A stretch of 64,000 bases of DNA. Origin: Rheinheimera sp. D18. GTDB lineage: Bacteria > Pseudomonadota > Gammaproteobacteria > Enterobacterales > Alteromonadaceae. Positions within the stretch are counted from its first letter, which is position 1; every line of letters starts with the position of its first letter. Location: contig NZ_CP037745.1 in assembly GCF_004345025.1 (NCBI RefSeq), positions 1,178,001-1,242,000 of the forward strand. Reading direction: 5' to 3'. Below the pieces are notes generated by a model. The model was not told the DNA's origin. It searched no databases and saw only the letters and a program-made list of their open reading frames with translations. The position numbers were made by a program, and so were the translations under genes. Shown here one piece after another: positions 56,419 through 64,000 of the stretch.

Positions 56419-58101
56419 ATGCGATATAACGCCTTGTGGTTAGCGCTTGCGATTAGCGGTGCATTAACTGCGTGTTCGCCAGCGGATAAAGCCTCAACTA
56501 ATGCCGCCACTCAGTCTAGCGACACTGCAACGACAGCCGCATTACTGCCTGAATTCAATAAGCGTTTAGATATTTATTATAACGTTGATTTAACTGCCGA
56601 TTTATCAGGATTAAATGTTAAGCAACGTCAAATGCTAGGTAAGCTTATTGATGCCAGCAAAGTAATGGATGATTTATTTTGGCGCCAAGCGTTTGGTGAA
56701 AATAAAGCCGAGTTTTTGGCAAAGTTACCCGAGGGCAAGGTACGTCAATTTGCCGATATTAACTATGGACCTTGGGACAGATTAAAAGGCGATGAAGCAT
56801 TTTTAACTGGTTATGCCGAAAAGCCTGCTGGTGCTCAGTTTTATCCTGCTGATATGACTAAAGCTGAATTTGAAGGTGCTGAGCTTGCCGATAAAACCGG
56901 TTTATATTCTGTTATTCAACGTAATAGCAGCGGCGAGTTAGTCAGTGTACCTTATTCAGTAATATACAAAACTGAGCTGGAAGCGACAGCCAAGCTACTA
57001 ACAGAAGCGTCGTTACTGTCTGAGGATAAAGAATTTGCTAATTATTTGCAGTTACGCGCTCAAGCGCTGTTGACCGATAATTACCAGCAATCAGACTTTG
57101 CCTGGATGGCAATGAAAAATAACCCTATTGAGCTGGTACTTGGCCCAATAGAAACCTATGAAGACCAGCTATTTGGTTATCGCGCAGCGTTTGAAGCCTA
57201 TGTGCTGATTAAAGATTTAAGCTGGAGTGAAAAGCTGGCTAAATATGCTGCTACCTTGCCAGCTCTACAAGTAGGTTTACCCGTAGCTGATGCTTATAAA
57301 ACCGAAACACCTGGCGGCGATGCCGACTTAAATGCCTATGACGTGGTGTATTATGCTGGCCATTCTAATGCGGGCTCAAAAACTATTGCGATAAACTTAC
57401 CCAATGACGAGCAAGTGCAGCTAGAAAAAGGCACGCGCCGCTTACAGCTGAAAAATGCCATGCAAGCTAAGTTTGAGCACATTATGCAACCGATTGCGAA
57501 TTTGCTGATTACGCCAGAGCAACGCAAGCATGTCACTTTTAATGCGTTTTTTAATAATACAATGTTCCATGAAGTGGCCCATGGTTTAGGCATTAAAAAC
57601 ACCATTAATGGCAACGGCACGGTACGCCAAGCGTTAAAAGAGTATGCCTCGGCATTGGAAGAGGGTAAAGCCGATATTCTTGGCCTCTATATGATTACTC
57701 AGCTGATGCAGCAAGGTATGTTAGACGAGGGCGTACTCGAAGATTACTACACCACATTTATGGCCGGTATTTTTCGCTCGGTACGCTTTGGTGCATCCAG
57801 TGCGCACGGTACTGCTAATATGATCCGCTTTAACTATTTTGCCGAGCAGGGGGCTTTTGTGCGTAATGATGACGGCACATACAAAGTAGATTATGAAAAA
57901 ATGCAGCAGGCGATGACCTCGTTATCTGAGCTTATTCTTACCTTACAGGGTGATGGTAATTACGCAGGTGTTAGCGCATTAGTTGCGGATAAAGGCATTA
58001 TTAAAGCGCAACTAGCTGCCGATTTGGCCCGCTTAGCCGCTGCTGATATTCCGGTTGATGTGGTGTTTAATCAAGGCAAGAAAGTGTTAGGCCTTAATTA
58101 A
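56419..58101 (+). CDS. DPP III-like (M49-related) zinc peptidase lipoprotein
   Basis: A 560-residue exported lipoprotein: signal LWLALAISGALTAC, with lipidated Cys about residue 19. The zinc site reads NTMFHEVAHGLGIKNTING (HEVAH, around residue 391), and the third ligand is in the helix ALEEGKADILGLYMIT. Classical dipeptidyl-peptidase III has HExxGH with EECRAE; here it is HExxH with EEGKAD, as in a bacterial branch of this group. It probably cleaves small peptides in the periplasm or at the outer membrane (inference). It has its own terminators on both sides, so it is a single-gene unit. Confidence 0.82.
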   Translation: MRYNALWLALAISGALTACSPADKASTNAATQSSDTATTAALLPEFNKRLDIYYNVDLTADLSGLNVKQRQMLGKLIDASKVMDDLFWRQAFGENKAEFLAKLPEGKVRQFADINYGPWDRLKGDEAFLTGYAEKPAGAQFYPADMTKAEFEGAELADKTGLYSVIQRNSSGELVSVPYSVIYKTELEATAKLLTEASLLSEDKEFANYLQLRAQALLTDNYQQSDFAWMAMKNNPIELVLGPIETYEDQLFGYRAAFEAYVLIKDLSWSEKLAKYAATLPALQVGLPVADAYKTETPGGDADLNAYDVVYYAGHSNAGSKTIAINLPNDEQVQLEKGTRRLQLKNAMQAKFEHIMQPIANLLITPEQRKHVTFNAFFNNTMFHEVAHGLGIKNTINGNGTVRQALKEYASALEEGKADILGLYMITQLMQQGMLDEGVLEDYYTTFMAGIFRSVRFGASSAHGTANMIRFNYFAEQGAFVRNDDGTYKVDYEKMQQAMTSLSELILTLQGDGNYAGVSALVADKGIIKAQLAADLARLAAADIPVDVVFNQGKKVLGLN

Positions 58102-58119
58102 TTTTATAAAGCTGAAAAT

Positions 58120-58149
58120 AAAAAAGGCGCTTTTATAGCGCCTATTTTT
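58120..58149 (+). terminator. Terminator after the M49-like gene
   Basis: AGGCGC at 58125-58130 pairs with GCGCCT at 58138-58143, preceded by an A run and followed by ATTTTT. It may also serve the convergent gene at 58181. Confidence 0.8.
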
Positions 58150-58180
58150 GCGTTTACTATTTAAGCTTAAATTTAACAGT

Positions 58181-58828
58181 TTACTTATCGGGTGCTAAAT
58201 ATTCTCGATCATAAAAGGTGCGTAACCAATGGGGGCGGTAAACCGCCATTAGTGTAATAGCACTGCCATTTAATAAGGCTTCTGGAAACCAAATAAGTAA
58301 CGACAGCTGCCAATAATCGTTATAAATAGTGCGCCAATCAAAACGACCTTCTAAGCCAAACCAGAGTGCAGTTAAACTGATATGCAGTGTTATGGTTAAC
58401 GCGGCACAAATAAAACCGGCTACAAAAATATAGACAAAAAGATGCCGCGTTAAATACCTATAGCTTGCCAAAAATAAGGTATAGCTAAATAAGCTGGGTA
58501 AAATAAAGGTGCACAAGGAAAATAGCCCAGCATCTTGCCAAGGTAATTTTGCAAACACAATTAATAGAATAGTGGGCAATATACAAATCCAGCAAGCAAT
58601 ACGCCAGCCATGGCAAAGCACCAAGGTAGTGACTAATAAAAAGTGCAAATTAAGGCCATCTTTAATACCTGCCTGCACATTCCAAAATAAACTTAAGGCG
58701 ACAGCAGAGGCAAAAACTAAATGTTGATAGTCAGGTTCTGAGAGTAATTTAGGTAAAAATTCGCGCGGAAAATAGTATAACAGTAACGCTAATGCGATTA
58801 ACGCACCGGCAATTTGCCAGCTGGTCAT
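58181..58828 (-). CDS. CbiM-like energy-coupling-factor membrane protein
   Basis: A 215-residue polytopic protein with about six membrane helices. The C-terminal segment LLIWFPEALLNGSAITLMAV and the central THLFVYIFVAGF-like helices recall the CbiM-type substrate-binding membrane subunit of metal ECF transporters (a short gammaproteobacterial version). The N-terminal metal-ligand histidine of true CbiM (MHI...) is not at the start, so transport of Co or Ni is uncertain. No ATPase or T-component gene is adjacent. Monocistronic; start 58828. Confidence 0.68.
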   Translation of the reverse strand: MTSWQIAGALIALALLLYYFPREFLPKLLSEPDYQHLVFASAVALSLFWNVQAGIKDGLNLHFLLVTTLVLCHGWRIACWICILPTILLIVFAKLPWQDAGLFSLCTFILPSLFSYTLFLASYRYLTRHLFVYIFVAGFICAALTITLHISLTALWFGLEGRFDWRTIYNDYWQLSLLIWFPEALLNGSAITLMAVYRPHWLRTFYDREYLAPDK

Positions 58829-59000
58829 GCGATGGGTTCTCGTAGTAACAAGATGGCAGCATTATAGCGTCTTCTAGCGATGTCGTCATTGGACTAAATT
58901 AAATTTGTCGCAGCAACAGCTTGTATTTCTCATTGTTGGCGCTCACTATATTGGCTTGCGGCAATTATATTTTGCCGGAGCAATAGTGTTTTGGGGTGTT

Positions 59001-59318
59001 ATGCGTTGGCTTAGTTTTTTTGCCATTCTATTTTACATAGGTTTATTGTGTACTCCGCAATCTTTTGCTGTGCACGATGTTCGCTTATCACCGTTAGCCG
59101 ACACTCAGCTACAAGCGTTATTGCCAGGTTTGCCGGCGCATGCTGTTGATAACACACAAAATAATGATGATGACCCTCCAGCGCTTCCCAGCACCCTAAT
59201 TCCTAATGTACTTAAACGGGTTAGCTGCAATGTTATTGCCTATAGCCGTGTAGTAAGTAATTTCCCTGTATTTAGTCACTACCGCGTACGCGCGCCACCC
59301 GCTTTTTTCTCACTATAA
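59001..59318 (+). CDS. Small exported or membrane-anchored hypothetical protein
   Basis: A 105-residue protein with an N-terminal hydrophobic stretch (WLSFFAILFYIGLLCTPQSF) that could be a signal peptide or anchor. A polar middle with an NNDDDPPALP segment follows, then a basic tail. I do not recognise a family. ATG 59001 is preceded by GGGGTG; the frame is also open from a TTG at 58905 but without a ribosome-binding site. A palindromic terminator separates it from secD. Confidence 0.5.
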   Translation: MRWLSFFAILFYIGLLCTPQSFAVHDVRLSPLADTQLQALLPGLPAHAVDNTQNNDDDPPALPSTLIPNVLKRVSCNVIAYSRVVSNFPVFSHYRVRAPPAFFSL

Positions 59319-59328
59319 ATTTATGCGT

Positions 59329-59352
59329 TTGAGCTTATAAGCTCAATTTTTT
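59329..59352 (+). terminator. Terminator upstream of secD
   Basis: The 18-bp perfect palindrome TTGAGCTTATAAGCTCAA (59329-59346) is followed by six T residues. Confidence 0.75.
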
Positions 59353-59399
59353 GCTAAACCGACGCGGCTATGCTGCGCGGGATTGTGGGAATACCTAAT

Positions 59400-61253
59400 A
59401 TGTTAAATAAAAACCCTGTATGGCGCTATGTCGTCGTGCTTGGCGTGTTGTTGCTTGCGTTCTTGTATGCCTTACCTAATTTATATCCGGAAGATCCGGC
59501 GTTAAATATCAGTGCGAGCCGAGGTGGCGTTATTAGTACTGAAACGACTACGTCACTGTCTGAGCAGTTTACGAAAGAAAATATTGACGTTAAGGCGTTA
59601 GCCTTAAATGAGGGCCGGCTGTTAGTACGCTTTAACAGTACTGATGATCAGTTAAAAGCCCGTGAATTAGCCAGCCAGTTTTTAGGCGATAATTATATTA
59701 CCGCGCTTGATTTAGCGCCGACAACGCCGGCTTGGTTAACAGCTATTGGTGCTAGCCCTATGACATTGGGCTTAGATTTGCGCGGCGGCGTGCATTTTTT
59801 GTTAGCCGTAGATATGAAAGCGGCTATTGATAAAAACCTAACCGATTTAGCCCAAACCCTGCGCAGTGAGCTAAGAGAAAATGCCATACGTTATCGTAGT
59901 GTGCAATTAGATTTGGCGGGTGCACAAATAGGGATAAATTTACGAAGTAACGATGATTTGGCGGCAGCACAGGCAATACTGAAAAAGTATGATCGTAATT
60001 TACTTATTAGCGCAAAAAGCGATGCTCAAGTGTTGCAAGTTAGCTTAAGTGAACTGCAATTAAAGCAAATACGTGAATATGCACTTGAGCAAAACATTAC
60101 CATTATTCGTAACAGAGTTAACGAAATTGGTGTCGCTGAACCCTTAGTGCAGCGTCAAGGTGCCGATCGTATAGTAGTGCAGCTTCCGGGGGTGCAAGAC
60201 ACGGCTAAAGCAAAAGAAATTCTTGGTGCTACCGCCTCATTAGAGTTTCGTTTAGTGGATGAACAAGGTGATATAGCAGCAGCACAGGCGGGGCACGTGC
60301 CAGCAAATGCCGAGTTATATGTTACTCGAGATGGCCGCCCGTTGTTGCTGGAAAAACGCATTATGCTAAGCGGCGAGCATATTACCGGCGCTAATAGTAG
60401 TTACGACGAGTATGGCCGGCCACAGGTAAATATTAAGCTTGATACTAAAGGCGGCGACATGCTGTTTGCCAGCAGCAAAAACGCTGTTGGTCGGCGCATG
60501 GCATCGGTATTTATTGAATATAAGCCCGGTACTAAAGTCGCTGAAAATGGCACCCCCATACTGGTTAAACAGCAAGAGGTGATCAATGACGCCACCATTC
60601 AAATGCGTTTGGGGCGCGACTTTGTTATCTCGGGTTTAAGCTCGCCGGGCGAAGCACAAAACCTTGCCACCTTATTGCGTGCTGGTGCGTTAATTGCACC
60701 GGTGCAAATTATTGAAGAGCGCACCATAGGCCCAAGTTTAGGTATGGAAAATATTACCCTAGGCGTTAGCGCTATTATCTGGGGCATGGCCGCTGTGCTG
60801 GTGTTTATGCTGGTGTACTACAAAGCGTTTGGCATGGTAGCCAACATAGCGCTAGTGGCTAACTTAGTACTTATTGTTGGCGTTATGTCGATGATACCCG
60901 GCGCAACGCTTACCTTGCCCGGTATGGCCGGCATAGTGCTAACTGTAGGTATGGCGGTAGATGCCAACGTACTCATTTTTGAGCGTATCAGAGAAGAGTT
61001 AGCCGACGGACGTTCAGCGCAGCAAGCCATACATTTTGGTTATGACCGCGCTTTTGCCACCATCACCGACTCAAATATAACCACCTTACTCGTTGCACTT
61101 ATTTTGTTTGCCGTTGGTACTGGGCCGGTAAAAGGGTTTGCCGTTACCTTAGCCATCGGCATTATCACGTCGATTTTTACCGCAGTGGTAGGCTCGCGCT
61201 TACTGGTTAATTTAATTTGGGGTGGCCGCCGTTTGCAGTCACTACCCGTGTGA
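59400..61253 (+). CDS. secD: Protein translocase subunit SecD
   Basis: A 617-residue RND-like subunit that works with SecF to pull exported proteins across the membrane using the proton gradient. TM1 is at about residues 8-26. The family motif MTLGLDLRGGVHFLLAVDM follows at ~120-138, the P1 head contains QRQGADRIVVQLPGVQDTAKA, and five C-terminal helices include AVDANVLIFERIREEL. ATG 59400 gives the typical N-terminus; the frame is open from 59370. secF starts 11 bp after the stop. yajC, which usually precedes secD, is absent here. Confidence 0.95.
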   Translation: MLNKNPVWRYVVVLGVLLLAFLYALPNLYPEDPALNISASRGGVISTETTTSLSEQFTKENIDVKALALNEGRLLVRFNSTDDQLKARELASQFLGDNYITALDLAPTTPAWLTAIGASPMTLGLDLRGGVHFLLAVDMKAAIDKNLTDLAQTLRSELRENAIRYRSVQLDLAGAQIGINLRSNDDLAAAQAILKKYDRNLLISAKSDAQVLQVSLSELQLKQIREYALEQNITIIRNRVNEIGVAEPLVQRQGADRIVVQLPGVQDTAKAKEILGATASLEFRLVDEQGDIAAAQAGHVPANAELYVTRDGRPLLLEKRIMLSGEHITGANSSYDEYGRPQVNIKLDTKGGDMLFASSKNAVGRRMASVFIEYKPGTKVAENGTPILVKQQEVINDATIQMRLGRDFVISGLSSPGEAQNLATLLRAGALIAPVQIIEERTIGPSLGMENITLGVSAIIWGMAAVLVFMLVYYKAFGMVANIALVANLVLIVGVMSMIPGATLTLPGMAGIVLTVGMAVDANVLIFERIREELADGRSAQQAIHFGYDRAFATITDSNITTLLVALILFAVGTGPVKGFAVTLAIGIITSIFTAVVGSRLLVNLIWGGRRLQSLPV

Positions 61254-61264
61254 GGAGTTAAGCT

Positions 61265-62209
61265 ATGCAAATATTTCAGTTTTCTCAACCACTTAATTTT
61301 ATGCGGATAAAATGGTTAGCCGTTGGTTTGTCAGGGTTATTAGTTGTGCTATCGCTAGTGTCGGTAGCAATTAAAGGCATTAACTGGGGCTTAGATTTTA
61401 CCGGCGGTACTGTGGTTGAGCTGGGTTTCACCCAGGCAGCCGATTTATCGGCCGTGCGACAAACGTTAAGTAAAGCCGGTTTTGATGATGCGGTAGTACA
61501 GTTATTTGGTACTAGCCGCGATGTGTTAATTCGCATTCCGTTGCGTGCCGATATTGATCAAACTAAAGTGGGTGAAGTCGTATTAACTGCGATTAGTGCA
61601 CAACACGCCGAGCCCGTAACCATGCGCCGCGCCGAATTTGTTGGCCCAAGTGTAGGTGAAGAGTTAAAACAAGATGGTGGCATGGCGATGTTGGTGTCGT
61701 TGTTAGGTATTTTGGCCTACGTTGCTATGCGTTTTGAATGGCGATTATCAGTAGGTGCGGTGGTGGCGCTGGGACACGATGTTATTTTAACCGTGGGTTT
61801 GTTCTCAGTACTGCAAATAGAGTTTGATCTTACTGTGCTAGCCGCGATACTGGCATTAATTGGCTACTCTATTAACGACACTATAGTGGTGTTTGACCGT
61901 ATTCGTGAAAACTTTCGTAAACTACGCGATACCAGCACCACTGAAATTATTAATGTGGCCATTACCTCAACGCTAAACCGTACTGTTATTACATCCTTAA
62001 CCACTATTTTGGTGTTAGTGGTATTGTTTTATATGGGCGGGGCGCTAATACATGGTTTTGCCACAGCCTTATTATTTGGCGTCATAGTAGGCACGTATTC
62101 ATCCATTTATATTGCTAGCGCAATTGCCGCTATTTTGGGTATTAGCCGCGATGATATGCTGCCGGCAACGGTAATCGAAGACGTTAAATCAGACGGTGCC
62201 GTATTGTAA
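61265..62209 (+). CDS. secF: Protein translocase subunit SecF
   Basis: A 314-residue partner of SecD. It shows TM1 (about 16-36), the D1 motif INWGLDFTGGTVVELGF (about 40-56), and TM4-5 with ALIGYSINDTIVVFDRIREN, where the conserved Asp and Arg lie. The GG...E ribosome-binding sequence GAGGAG is in the 11-bp gap after secD. Ended by an intrinsic terminator, so secD-secF form a two-gene unit here. Confidence 0.95.
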   Translation: MQIFQFSQPLNFMRIKWLAVGLSGLLVVLSLVSVAIKGINWGLDFTGGTVVELGFTQAADLSAVRQTLSKAGFDDAVVQLFGTSRDVLIRIPLRADIDQTKVGEVVLTAISAQHAEPVTMRRAEFVGPSVGEELKQDGGMAMLVSLLGILAYVAMRFEWRLSVGAVVALGHDVILTVGLFSVLQIEFDLTVLAAILALIGYSINDTIVVFDRIRENFRKLRDTSTTEIINVAITSTLNRTVITSLTTILVLVVLFYMGGALIHGFATALLFGVIVGTYSSIYIASAIAAILGISRDDMLPATVIEDVKSDGAVL

Positions 62210-62230
62210 TGCGATAACATTAGCTCACTT

Positions 62231-62265
62231 ATGCCAGCGCGCAATAAATAACGGCTGGCATTTTT
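62231..62265 (+). terminator. Terminator of secD-secF
   Basis: ATGCCAGC at 62231-62238 pairs with GCTGGCAT at 62254-62261 around a 15-nt loop, then TTTT. Confidence 0.8.
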
Positions 62266-62310
62266 CTTGGTCGACAGTTACCGTACTGTTTTATCTTATT
62301 AAGGTTTGCC

Positions 62311-62787
62311 GTGAGTACTGTTACTATTTTGGTCGATGTGCAGAATATTTATTACACCAGCCGTGAAGGTTTTAAGCGTAATTTTGATTACAACGCCTTT
62401 TGGCGTCAGGTAACTGCCGATCGTACTGTGGTTAAAGCCATCGCTTATGCTATTGATCGCGGTGATGAAAAACAGCGGCAATTTCAAAATATTCTGCGGG
62501 CTATCGGTTTTGAGGTGAAATTAAAACCGTTTATTCAGCGCAGTGATGGCAGTGCAAAAGGTGATTGGGATGTTGGCATAACGCTAGATGCGATTGAATA
62601 CGGCCAGCATAGCGATATTTTAGTGTTGGCATCCGGTGATGGTGACTTTGATTTGCTGGCGCAAAAATTATGCAATAAATATAACACCGAAGTTGAAGTA
62701 TATGGCGTTGAAGGCCTAACCGCACAAGCGCTGGTAAAATCGGCTACGCGCTTTATACCCATTAATGAGTCCTTGCTGCTAACCTGA
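62311..62787 (+). CDS. NYN-domain (LabA/DUF88-like) protein
   Basis: A 158-residue cytoplasmic protein of the NYN/PIN-like nuclease superfamily. The N-terminal TILVDVQNIYYTSREG supplies the first acidic residue plus the D-x-Q-N motif. The segment GSAKGDWDVGITLDAIEY holds the middle acidic residues, and LVLASGDGDFDLLAQKLCNK holds the SGDGDF signature. NYN proteins are thought to be metal-dependent RNases; the target is unknown. It uses a GTG start at 62311 with AAGG upstream; no nearer ATG keeps the first motif. Confidence 0.85.
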   Translation: MSTVTILVDVQNIYYTSREGFKRNFDYNAFWRQVTADRTVVKAIAYAIDRGDEKQRQFQNILRAIGFEVKLKPFIQRSDGSAKGDWDVGITLDAIEYGQHSDILVLASGDGDFDLLAQKLCNKYNTEVEVYGVEGLTAQALVKSATRFIPINESLLLT

Positions 62788-62852
62788 TATTGGCCTCATT
62801 AACTTTACTAATACGCGCTTTAAACAACGCGCTAAACGGCAAGTAACAGCGA

Positions 62853-63458
62853 ATGAGCATAGACCTGATTACGCCAGCACAGTGGCAAACGCAACCTTGG
62901 CAAAATGGCGGCGGCATAACTCATCAGTTGTGCCGACAAGACGACGCCCAAGGCTTGTTGTGGCGCCTATCTATCGCTGAAGTGGCCAGCGATGGCCCAT
63001 TTTCGCGCTTTAATAACATTGACCGTATTATCCTACTGCTTAGTGGCGCGGGGTTTTGTTTGCATGGTGTAGGCAATAACCCTCAGCGAATAAACACACC
63101 GCTGCAACCGTTTTCTTTTGCCGGTGAAACAGCAATTGATTGCCGCCTATTACAAGGCCCAGTGCGCGATTTTAATTTAATGACCCGGCGCAACGCTGTG
63201 CAGGCAGAACTGCGGGTACTGACTATTGGCAGCGTGGCACAACCGTTACCGTTATATGCAAACCGGCTTGTTTATGTTGCCAGCGGCACGGTTACGGCGC
63301 TGTTGGGGGCAAGGCGTATACCGCTAGATACAGAGCATACGCTTTGGCTTAATAATGAAAGCGTAAACCTGCGGCTAATTAGCAGTAACGCCGCACAAGT
63401 GATTGATATCGCCTTTCCCTCACACTCCTTGTACACTACGCGCCCTCGTTATCCTTAG
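62853..63458 (+). CDS. HutD/Ves family cupin protein
   Basis: A 201-residue HutD-family protein. The signature QPWQNGGGITHQL near residues 14-26 and LLWRLSIAEVASDGPFSRF (about 35-53) define the bicupin family that includes E. coli Ves and Pseudomonas HutD. HutD is linked to histidine utilisation, but no hut genes are near, so a Ves-like role of unknown nature is as likely. It is followed 11 bp later by ygiQ, possibly cotranscribed. Confidence 0.88.
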   Translation: MSIDLITPAQWQTQPWQNGGGITHQLCRQDDAQGLLWRLSIAEVASDGPFSRFNNIDRIILLLSGAGFCLHGVGNNPQRINTPLQPFSFAGETAIDCRLLQGPVRDFNLMTRRNAVQAELRVLTIGSVAQPLPLYANRLVYVASGTVTALLGARRIPLDTEHTLWLNNESVNLRLISSNAAQVIDIAFPSHSLYTTRPRYP

Positions 63459-63469
63459 GTGCTTAATTT

Positions 63470-64000
63470 ATGTCCATTGTTGCTAGCGTTAATCTTCGCA
63501 AATCTGCTCCTGTAGCACGCATGGCGCCTGAGCGAGACCTATTTTCTTACCCAAAATATTGGGCAGAATGTTACGGTACTGCACCATTTTTGCCAATGTC
63601 TCGTGCTGAGATGGACACTCTCGGCTGGGATAGTTGCGATATTATTTTAGTTGTTGGCGATGCCTACGTTGATCACCCAAGCTTTGGTATGGCGGTGGTT
63701 GGGCGCATGTTAGAAGCGCAAGGCTACAGAGTGGGTATGATTTGTCAGCCTGACTGGAATAGTAAGCACGACTTTATGCAGCTAGGTAAGCCAAATCTGT
63801 TTTATGGCGTATCGGCGGGTAATATGGATTCGATGATTAACCGCTACACTGCAGATAAAAAAATACGCCATGACGATGCGTATACCGCTGGCGATATTGG
63901 CGGTAAAAGACCCGATCGTGCGGTTATTGTCTATACACAGCGCTGTAAAGAGGCTTATAACGATGTGCCTGTTATTATTGGCGGTATTGAAGCCAGCTTG
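63470..64000 (+). CDS. ygiQ: YgiQ family radical SAM protein, N-terminal part (runs off the window)
   Basis: The first 177 codons are visible with no stop before 64000. Family features are [52 protein letters not shown] and [10 protein letters not shown], the YgiQ N-terminal cobalamin-binding-like domain that precedes the radical SAM domain. The Cx3Cx2C cluster would lie beyond the window. Function is not established; the family is large (~700-770 residues). ATG 63470 is 11 bp after the HutD-like gene. Confidence 0.93.
   Translation, partial: MSIVASVNLRKSAPVARMAPERDLFSYPKYWAECYGTAPFLPMSRAEMDTLGWDSCDIILVVGDAYVDHPSFGMAVVGRMLEAQGYRVGMICQPDWNSKHDFMQLGKPNLFYGVSAGNMDSMINRYTADKKIRHDDAYTAGDIGGKRPDRAVIVYTQRCKEAYNDVPVIIGGIEASL

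Overview
This window looks like chromosome of a gammaproteobacterium close to the Alteromonadales, most like Rheinheimera, Alishewanella or Arsukibacterium, with Shewanella as a more distant comparison. The clues are the smc-zipA-ligA run, the UPF0260 (ycgN) gene directly after a fumarylacetoacetate-hydrolase gene, a tRNA-Val block beside gltX, and a MerR-type liuR heading a leucine-degradation operon. The genus is inferred from gene order and protein resemblance, not from a database search. I found no rRNA, phage or CRISPR.

Layout. 1-8.6 kb (+): end of ycgM, ycgN, a short MscS-like channel, smc with a very glutamine-rich coiled coil, zipA, a terminator, ligA and two small membrane proteins. 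8.6-10.2 kb (-): a receiver-TPR protein whose phospho-accepting Asp is replaced by Ala. 10.35-10.63 kb (-): three tRNA-Val(UAC) genes behind a near-consensus promoter; gltX follows on +. 12.4-15.7 kb: a DUF481 porin-like protein, glutathione peroxidase, a beta-hydroxyacid dehydrogenase and a Xre/RES toxin-antitoxin pair with tandem operators.

15.8-32.7 kb is a branched-chain amino-acid catabolic island. On - it runs liuR-liuA-liuB-liuC-liuD-liuE-scoA-scoB, which takes isovaleryl-CoA (leucine) to acetoacetate and then acetoacetyl-CoA. Divergently on + it runs thiolase, mmsA, acyl-CoA dehydrogenase, enoyl-CoA hydratase, 3-hydroxyisobutyryl-CoA hydrolase, mmsB and an SDR, for valine and probably isoleucine. 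Two related 18-bp sites lie between the two arms. Each arm holds one ~204-bp paired-hairpin repeat, in the same orientation relative to its own transcription.

32.7-35.4 kb: small secreted and hypothetical proteins, purC and a GNAT acetyltransferase. 36,638-46,888 is the main finding: a 10,251-bp composite transposon made of two near-identical 1,325-bp IS10-like (IS4 family) copies in direct orientation, with matching 9-bp target duplications at its outer ends. It sits inside a DUF4397-like lipoprotein gene whose reading frame is restored exactly when the element and one duplication are removed. Its cargo is a complete MFP-RND-OMF efflux operon with a divergent TetR regulator and a strong operator/promoter. 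Around the cargo are scars of an IS256-family element, an IS481-family element and an AI-2E-type transporter gene.

47-64 kb: a FadL-type porin, a second and different RND system (one adaptor, two permeases, no outer-membrane channel), a DPP III-like lipoprotein peptidase, a CbiM-like membrane protein, secD-secF, a NYN-domain protein, a HutD/Ves protein and the start of ygiQ. Most transcription-unit ends here carry clear intrinsic terminators.
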